Below are positions 13,567 to 17,953 of a stretch of 17,953 nt of DNA, piece by piece (the stretch's first letter is position 1; each line of letters opens with the position of its first letter). The position numbers were made by a program, and so were the translations under genes. This DNA comes from JAWLFY01 sp964462125 (GTDB lineage Bacteria > Planctomycetota > Planctomycetia > Pirellulales > Pirellulaceae), in the NCBI GenBank assembly GCA_964462125.1, contig CAYWXT010000101.1, forward strand, positions 1 to 17,953, given 5' to 3'. The notes under the pieces are model-generated. The model did no database searches and was not told the origin of the DNA. It saw nothing but the letters and a program-made list of their open reading frames with translations.

Positions 13567-14907
13567 GTGTCACAAGTTGAAACCGATCGATTGCCTTACA
13601 AGGTCAAGGACATCGGGCTGGCAGAATATGGCCGTAAGGAGGTCGAGCTCGCTGAGAACGAAATGCCGGGGCTGATTGCCCTGCGGGAGAAGTACGGCAA
13701 GGAGAAACCCCTGGCGGGCGCCCGGATCGCCGGATGTCTGCATATGACCATCCAGACGGCGGTTCTGATCGAGACGCTGCAAGAACTCGGTGCTGAGGTG
13801 ACCTGGAGCAGCTGCAATATCTTCAGCACCCAGGACCACGCCGCCGCCGCGGTCGCCGCGGCCGGGGTCCCTGTCTACGCATGGAAAGGGATGACCGAGG
13901 AGGAGTTCGAATGGTGCATCGAGCAGACGCTGCACTTCCCCTCCGGCGAACCGCTGAACATGATCTTGGACGACGGCGGCGACCTGACCGCGATGGTCCA
14001 CGACCGCTTCCCCGAGTTGCTCGCCAATGTCCGCGGGATCAGCGAAGAGACCACGGCGGGAATTCACCGGCTGGAGGTGCTCAACCGCAACGGCAAGCTG
14101 CGGGTCCCGGCGATCAACGTCAACGATTCGGCGACCAAGAGCAAGTTCGACAACTTGTATGGTTGCCGTGAGTCGTTGGCCGACGGGGTCAAGCGTGCGA
14201 CCGACGTCATGTTGGCCGGTAAGGTGGCGGTGGTCTGTGGTTACGGCGATGTCGGCAAGGGTTGTGCCCACAGCCTGCAACGCTACGGTTGCCGTGTCCT
14301 GGTCACCGAAATCGATCCCATCAACGCACTTCAGGCGGCGATGGAAGGTTTCGAGGTCACGACGATGGAAGAGGCTTGCAAGGAAGGCCGCTTGTTCGTC
14401 ACCACCACCGGCAACAAGGACATCATTCTCGGCGAGCACATGGCCCAAATGGCCAACGATGCAATCCTCTGCAACATCGGCCACTTCGACACCGAGATCG
14501 ATGTCGCCTGGCTCGAAAAACAGGTCGAGAATGGGAAGGTGACCAAGAGCGAGATCAAGCCGGCCGATATCGGTGCGGTTGATCGCTACACGTTCAAGGA
14601 CACCGGTCGCAGTATCATCATTCTGGCCAAGGGCCGCCTGGTGAACCTCGGTTGCGCCACCGGCCACCCGAGCTTCGTCATGAGCACCTCGTTCACCAAC
14701 CAAGTGCTCGCCCAGATCGAGCTTTGGAAGAACGACAACCAGTACGAGAACAAGGTCTACATGCTGCCGAAACGGCTCGACGAAGAGGTCGCGCGGCTGC
14801 ACTTGGGACAGCTCGGCGTCAAGCTGACGAAGCTGACCCAGGACCAGGCTGACTATATCGGCGTCCCGGTCGAAGGTCCCTACAAGTCGGACCACTACCG
14901 CTACTAA
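13567..14907 (+). CDS. ahcY: S-adenosylhomocysteine hydrolase (adenosylhomocysteinase)
   Basis: A 446-residue enzyme that splits S-adenosylhomocysteine into adenosine and homocysteine, keeping the methylation cycle running. The substrate domain shows GCLHMTIQTAVLIETL (57-71, His59), SSCNIFSTQDHAAAA (81-95), ILDDGGDLT (133-141) and INVNDSATKSKFDNLYGCRESL (183-204, with Lys191 and Asp195 in the active site). The NAD-binding Rossmann motif is VCGYGDVGKG (223-232), followed by VTEIDPINALQA (246-257) and NIGHFDTEID (303-312). The C-terminus is the conserved KSDHYRY. Translation starts at GTG 13567, with GGAGG six bases before. It has its own promoter candidate and a strong terminator, so it looks monocistronic. 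A long open frame on the opposite strand is a codon-bias artefact. Confidence 0.98.
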   Translation: MSQVETDRLPYKVKDIGLAEYGRKEVELAENEMPGLIALREKYGKEKPLAGARIAGCLHMTIQTAVLIETLQELGAEVTWSSCNIFSTQDHAAAAVAAAGVPVYAWKGMTEEEFEWCIEQTLHFPSGEPLNMILDDGGDLTAMVHDRFPELLANVRGISEETTAGIHRLEVLNRNGKLRVPAINVNDSATKSKFDNLYGCRESLADGVKRATDVMLAGKVAVVCGYGDVGKGCAHSLQRYGCRVLVTEIDPINALQAAMEGFEVTTMEEACKEGRLFVTTTGNKDIILGEHMAQMANDAILCNIGHFDTEIDVAWLEKQVENGKVTKSEIKPADIGAVDRYTFKDTGRSIIILAKGRLVNLGCATGHPSFVMSTSFTNQVLAQIELWKNDNQYENKVYMLPKRLDEEVARLHLGQLGVKLTKLTQDQADYIGVPVEGPYKSDHYRY

Positions 14908-14926
14908 GCCGATCTACCGCATTTCC

Positions 14927-14953
14927 CGGCGCCCACGTTGTGCGTGGGCGCCG
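14927..14953 (+). terminator. GC-rich hairpin after ahcY
   Basis: CGGCGCCCACG and CGTGGGCGCCG form a perfect 11-bp stem around TTGTG. There is no T run, so it may be a pause or mRNA-protecting hairpin placed 14 bp ahead of the true terminator. Confidence 0.6.
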
Positions 14954-14966
14954 CGGGAACGAACAG

Positions 14967-14993
14967 CCCGACCGTAATCCGGTCGGGTTTTTT
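14967..14993 (+). terminator. Rho-independent terminator of ahcY
   Basis: CCCGACCG (14967-14974) pairs perfectly with CGGTCGGG (14980-14987) around TAATC and is followed at once by six Ts (14988-14993). Confidence 0.92.
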
Positions 14994-15073
14994 ATTGATC
15001 CCGCTCCCCGAACTCCGGTCCGTCCTTTACGATTCCGACGTCTGGATCACGTCCCTCATTTCGATTGGAAACG

Positions 15074-16405
15074 ATGCCTCAAACTGCACCTTTTGCTGCC
15101 CTCCGCTACAACCTGGACCACGTTGGCTCGCTGTCGAACGTGGTCGCGCCGCCATACGACGTGATCGACCCGGAGCAGCAGGACGAGCTCTACAAGCGTC
15201 ATCCGGCGAACGTGATCCGGATCATCTTGAACCGACCCGAACCCGGGGATCAGGGCGATGAGAAGTACCAGCGGGCAGCCAAATATGTCCGGCAGTGGCT
15301 GAGCGAAGGGGTGCTGATTCGAGAATCCGCTCCCGCCTACTACGTTTACCATCAGCAATTCGACTACGAAGGGCGGACGATCACCCGCCGGGGCTTCATG
15401 GGACGGGTACGGCTGCAGCGTTTCGGCGAAGGGAACATCTACCCGCACGAGGAAACGCACCCCAAGGCCAAGGTCGATCGCTTGAAGTTGACCAGGGCAA
15501 CCAAGCAGAACAACAGCCAGATCTTCGGACTCTATCCCGATCCGGAGAACGATGTCATCGAGCTGCTCGACCAAGCCACGCAGGGCGTCGAGCCGATCGA
15601 AGCGGTGGATCATCTGGGCGTCACCCACCGCGTGTGGCCGATCACCAATGACGAGGTCAGTTCGCGGGTCAGCAAGCTGATGGACGCGAAGCCGATGTTT
15701 GTCGCCGACGGCCACCATCGCTACGAGACCGCCTGCAACTATCGCGATGGGTTGGTCGAGGAAGAGGGGGCGCTTCCCGAGGACCACCCGGCCAACTTCG
15801 TGATGACGATGTTCGTCGGTATGAGCGATCCCGGCATGATCGTGCTCCCCACCCATCGGCTGCTTCGCGGAACTGCCTCCTTCAGTTCGGACGAGATCAT
15901 TGAGCGATTGGGCAATTGTTTTGAGTGTGAGAAGCTGCCGGCAGGGGTGGAATCGGCAGAGGCAGCGTGGGGGCGGATGGATGCGGAGGGGGCCCAGGGG
16001 CTACTGGCGGTCCTTGGGGTCAAGGACCAAACCTGGGTGTTGGTTCGCGCCACCGATGCCGCTGCGGAGCGGATGCGGACTTTGGCGGCGGACCAAAGCG
16101 ACGATTGGCGCGGCCTCGGCGTGAGTCTGCTCCATCGGTTGGTGATCGACGACCTGCTCGGCTGCCAAGGCCACCCAAAGCCGACGTACGTGCACGAGGT
16201 CAGCGAGGTGGTCGACGGCATCCAGGGCCGCGGCAGCCAGGCGGAGAGTGATGGCGACGCGCCCTACACCCTCGCCGCCCTGGTCATGCCCGCCACGCTG
16301 GCTCACGTCGAGGCGATTAGCCTGCACCGAGAGCGGATGCCAGCCAAGAGCACCTACTTTTTCCCGAAATTGCTCAGCGGCCTCACCTTCAATCCGCTTG
16401 CGTGA
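15074..16405 (+). CDS. DUF1015 family protein
   Basis: A 443-residue cytosolic protein of the DUF1015 family. Motifs are FAALRYN (7-13), VVAPPYDVI (23-31), GEGNIYPHEETHPKAKVDRL (118-137), QIFGLYPDP (149-157), MFVADGHHRYETA (208-220) and VLPTHRL (257-263), in the family order. The DGHHR motif also occurs in SerK-type serine kinases of the ParB/sulfiredoxin superfamily, so a nucleotide-dependent kinase role on a small metabolite is possible but not shown. I chose ATG 15074 (MPQTAPFAALRYN) over the TTG three codons upstream because the family start fits and GGAA lies just before it. It lies between the ahcY terminator and its own terminator, so it is probably a single-gene unit upstream of parAB. 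Confidence 0.88.
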   Translation: MPQTAPFAALRYNLDHVGSLSNVVAPPYDVIDPEQQDELYKRHPANVIRIILNRPEPGDQGDEKYQRAAKYVRQWLSEGVLIRESAPAYYVYHQQFDYEGRTITRRGFMGRVRLQRFGEGNIYPHEETHPKAKVDRLKLTRATKQNNSQIFGLYPDPENDVIELLDQATQGVEPIEAVDHLGVTHRVWPITNDEVSSRVSKLMDAKPMFVADGHHRYETACNYRDGLVEEEGALPEDHPANFVMTMFVGMSDPGMIVLPTHRLLRGTASFSSDEIIERLGNCFECEKLPAGVESAEAAWGRMDAEGAQGLLAVLGVKDQTWVLVRATDAAAERMRTLAADQSDDWRGLGVSLLHRLVIDDLLGCQGHPKPTYVHEVSEVVDGIQGRGSQAESDGDAPYTLAALVMPATLAHVEAISLHRERMPAKSTYFFPKLLSGLTFNPLA

Positions 16406-16421
16406 GCCCGCCGCGGTGACA

Positions 16422-16447
16422 ATCCAGCTCGGCGAGCTGGATGTTTT
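16422..16447 (+). terminator. Rho-independent terminator of the DUF1015 gene
   Basis: ATCCAGCTC (16422-16430) and GAGCTGGAT (16434-16442) form a perfect 9-bp stem around GGC, followed by GTTTT, starting 17 bp after the stop codon. Confidence 0.75.
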
Positions 16448-16450
16448 GGG

Positions 16451-16466
16451 CGTTCCCCGTGGAACA
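16451..16466. promoter_or_regulatory. parS: Candidate parS site 1
   Basis: CGTTCCCCGTGGAACA contains GTTCC-CCGT-GGAAC and matches the TGTTCCACGTGGAACA form of the parS centromere at 14 of 16 positions. It is palindromic with the 4-base centre expected of parS and lies 119 bp upstream of the parA start. ParB would load here. Confidence 0.65.
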
Positions 16467-16481
16467 ATCCCCAGGATGCCT

Positions 16482-16497
16482 AGTTTCGCATGAAACC
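16482..16497. promoter_or_regulatory. parS: Candidate parS site 2
   Basis: AGTTTCGCATGAAACC contains GTTTC-GCAT-GAAAC and matches the classical TGTTTCACGTGAAACA at 12 of 16 positions, with both outer arms intact. It starts 31 bp after the start of site 1, about three helical turns, so both would present the same DNA face. It also lies just upstream of a weak -35/-10-like pair (TTGCTT 16502, TACTTT 16526), so ParB binding could affect parA transcription. Confidence 0.6.
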
Positions 16498-16584
16498 GAT
16501 CTTGCTTCGCTGACCCAGTCGACCCTACTTTCCGGCATTGTGAGGCGGTCGAGCGGCTGAAGGATCGGGCGTGTGGAGGCGTGC

Positions 16585-17331
16585 GTGGGTAGGATTTTGT
16601 GTGTTGTCAACCAAAAGGGCGGCGTCGGGAAAACGACGACCGCGGTCAACCTGGCAGCGGCCCTGGCGCTCTCCGGGTGCCGCACGCTGCTGGTCGACAT
16701 GGATCCGCAGTGCAACGCCACGACGTCGCTGGGGTGTGAACCGTGTGACGGCCATGCGTTGGTCGCCAAGGATCCCTTGCCCCCACAGATCGGCGAGACC
16801 GGCCAGGAGAGGCTGTTGATCGTCCGGGGCAGCCGCACCTTTCACGACGTGGACAAGCTCGCCAGCCCGGGAGACGGCGACGCCGCCCGGGTGCGGAAGC
16901 ACCTGGACGACATCATCGATGCGTACGAATTCGTCCTGGTCGACTGCCCGCCCAGCCTGGGGGCGCTCACAGAGACGGCCCTGGCGGCCAGCACCGAGGT
17001 GCTGATGCCGATTCAGTGCGAATATTTCGCGATGGAGGGGCTAACTCAACTCATTCAGGTCATCAAGAAGGTCATCGTAGCCACCGACGGAAGACTGACC
17101 TTTGGTGGAATCCTGCTGACGATGTACGATCCCCACCTGGAGTTGACCCGCGAGGTCGATGAGGAGGTCCGGGATTTCTTCGGTGACATCGTGTTCGACT
17201 CCGTGGTGCCGCGGGACGTCGCCCTGAGCGAGGCCCCCAGCCATGGACAATCCGTGTTCCAATACGCTCCGCGGTCGCGCGGCGCATTCGCCTATACCCA
17301 ACTTTGCATGGAGGTTCTCCAGCGTGACTAG
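16585..17331 (+). CDS. parA: Chromosome partitioning ATPase ParA (Soj)
   Basis: A 248-residue ParA/MinD-type ATPase that drives segregation of ParB-bound parS DNA over the nucleoid. It begins MGRILCVVNQKGGVGKTTTA; the deviant Walker A is KGGVGKTT (11-18, with the signature Lys11). Next come LLVDMDPQCNATTSLG (switch 1 region), FVLVDCPPSLGALTETAL (Walker B/switch 2) and VLMPIQCEYFAMEGLTQL. It has no N-terminal HTH, so it is the short chromosomal Soj type. I chose GTG 16585 rather than the upstream GTG at 16573 because GGAGG (16575-16579) sits five bases before it. parB starts within the last codons. Two parS-like palindromes lie upstream. Confidence 0.95.
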   Translation: MGRILCVVNQKGGVGKTTTAVNLAAALALSGCRTLLVDMDPQCNATTSLGCEPCDGHALVAKDPLPPQIGETGQERLLIVRGSRTFHDVDKLASPGDGDAARVRKHLDDIIDAYEFVLVDCPPSLGALTETALAASTEVLMPIQCEYFAMEGLTQLIQVIKKVIVATDGRLTFGGILLTMYDPHLELTREVDEEVRDFFGDIVFDSVVPRDVALSEAPSHGQSVFQYAPRSRGAFAYTQLCMEVLQRD

Positions 17332-17953
17332 TGCAACGACTGGTAAAGATCGACGACTGGGAAAAGGATTGGCGGCCCTGCTGGGGACGCCGCTCGATGA
17401 AAACGGGGAGCCAATCCTCGAACCCGGCGGGACGTCGGAAGCGGCGACCGGGGTTCGACCGCTGGAATTGCCCGTCGACGAAATCGAAGCCAACCCATTT
17501 CAGCCCCGGCGGGAATTCAACCCGGACGAAATCGCTTCGCTCGCCGAAAGCCTCAGAAGCCACCAGCAACTCCAGCCGGTGCTGGTCCGCATCGTCGACG
17601 GCAAGTACCAGCTGATCAGCGGTGAACGGCGGTTGCGGGCGGCCCTCCATGCCGGATTGAAGACGATCCGGGCCGAAGTCCGCGAGGCCGACGATCGATT
17701 GGTCGCCGAACTGGCAATCATCGAAAATCTGCAGCGAAAGGATCTCAACCCGATCGAAAAGGCGATGTCCTTCAAACGCTACATCGACGAGCACAACTGC
17801 AAACAGGAAGATCTGGCACGGCGGCTGAGTATCGACCGCAGCACGATCGCCAACCTGATGCGACTGCTGGAACTCCCACCGTCGATCCTTGATCGGCTCG
17901 CCTCCGGTGAACTGACCGCCGGCCACGCCCGTGCACTGCTGCCGATCGGTGAC
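17324..17953 (+). CDS. parB: Chromosome partitioning protein ParB (Spo0J), 3' end outside window
   Basis: The open frame runs for 210 codons to the window edge; the C-terminal dimerisation domain is missing from view. The N-terminus has RRLGKGLAALLG (10-21), the ParA-contact motif that stimulates its ATPase. The CTP-binding N-domain has LPVDEIEANPFQPRREF (49-65), LQPVLVR (83-89), YQLISGERRLRAALHAG (95-111; the GERR CTP motif is 100-103) and AELAIIENLQRKDLNPIEKA (128-147). The helix-turn-helix for parS is KQEDLARRLSIDRSTIANLM (160-179), followed by ASGELTAGHARALL. ParB loads at parS and spreads as a CTP-gated clamp. The GTG start at 17324 overlaps the parA stop by 8 bp; the Shine-Dalgarno GGAGG is at 17310-17314. 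Confidence 0.95.
   Translation, partial: MTSATTGKDRRLGKGLAALLGTPLDENGEPILEPGGTSEAATGVRPLELPVDEIEANPFQPRREFNPDEIASLAESLRSHQQLQPVLVRIVDGKYQLISGERRLRAALHAGLKTIRAEVREADDRLVAELAIIENLQRKDLNPIEKAMSFKRYIDEHNCKQEDLARRLSIDRSTIANLMRLLELPPSILDRLASGELTAGHARALLPIGD

Noticed and set aside
13570..14895. Long open frame (441 codons) antisense to ahcY
   Set aside because: ahcY is an unmistakable conserved enzyme on the plus strand. The antisense product matches no family and is rich in Val, Asp and His, as expected from the complement of GC-rich codons.
17331..17615. 94-codon open frame after parA
   Set aside because: It is out of frame with parB, whose motifs (LGKGLAALLG, GERR, HTH) run continuously from GTG 17324 to the window end.

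Overview
The window is about 18 kb of GC-rich bacterial DNA and reads like a planctomycete, probably Pirellulales/Pirellulaceae. This is inferred from the mix of protein families: a DUF4332-like hairpin-helix protein, a heparan-glucosaminide acetyltransferase-like membrane protein, a short Uma2 remnant and an ExeA-like ATPase with a long acidic tail. No rRNA or other marker gene is present to settle it. A run of 100 Ns at 4847-4946 is an assembly gap inside a tandem repeat.

Layout. 1-180 carries short direct repeats that may be the edge of an insertion sequence. tRNA-Glu(UUC), with a clear terminator, and csrA lie on the minus strand at 185-776. A DUF2203 gene (plus strand, 1213-1698) converges on and overlaps by 22 bp a lutA-lutB-lutC lactate-oxidation operon (minus strand, 4586-1677). 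Upstream of that operon is an array of at least five 113-bp repeats (4681-5176), each with a strong palindrome, next to a Uma2 nuclease gene that has lost its middle (5209-5583). A HGSNAT-like acetyltransferase (5854-7053, plus) follows.

From 12508 down to 7230 five genes run in series on the minus strand: a three-helix membrane protein, an ExeA/GspA-like AAA ATPase, a small protein translationally coupled to it, a DPM1-type polyprenyl-phosphate glycosyltransferase, and a DUF4332-like protein. The first three look like one operon of unknown function and are the best candidate here for an undescribed system. A G-rich homopolymer-like tract lies at 8269-8337.

The right end is housekeeping on the plus strand: trpF (tryptophan synthesis), ahcY (S-adenosylhomocysteine hydrolase) with a recognisable promoter, a structured leader and a strong terminator, a DUF1015 gene with its terminator, then parA and the start of parB, which runs off the window. 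Two 14-to-16-bp palindromes just upstream of parA look like parS centromere sites, so a chromosome-segregation locus (parS-parA-parB) sits at this end.
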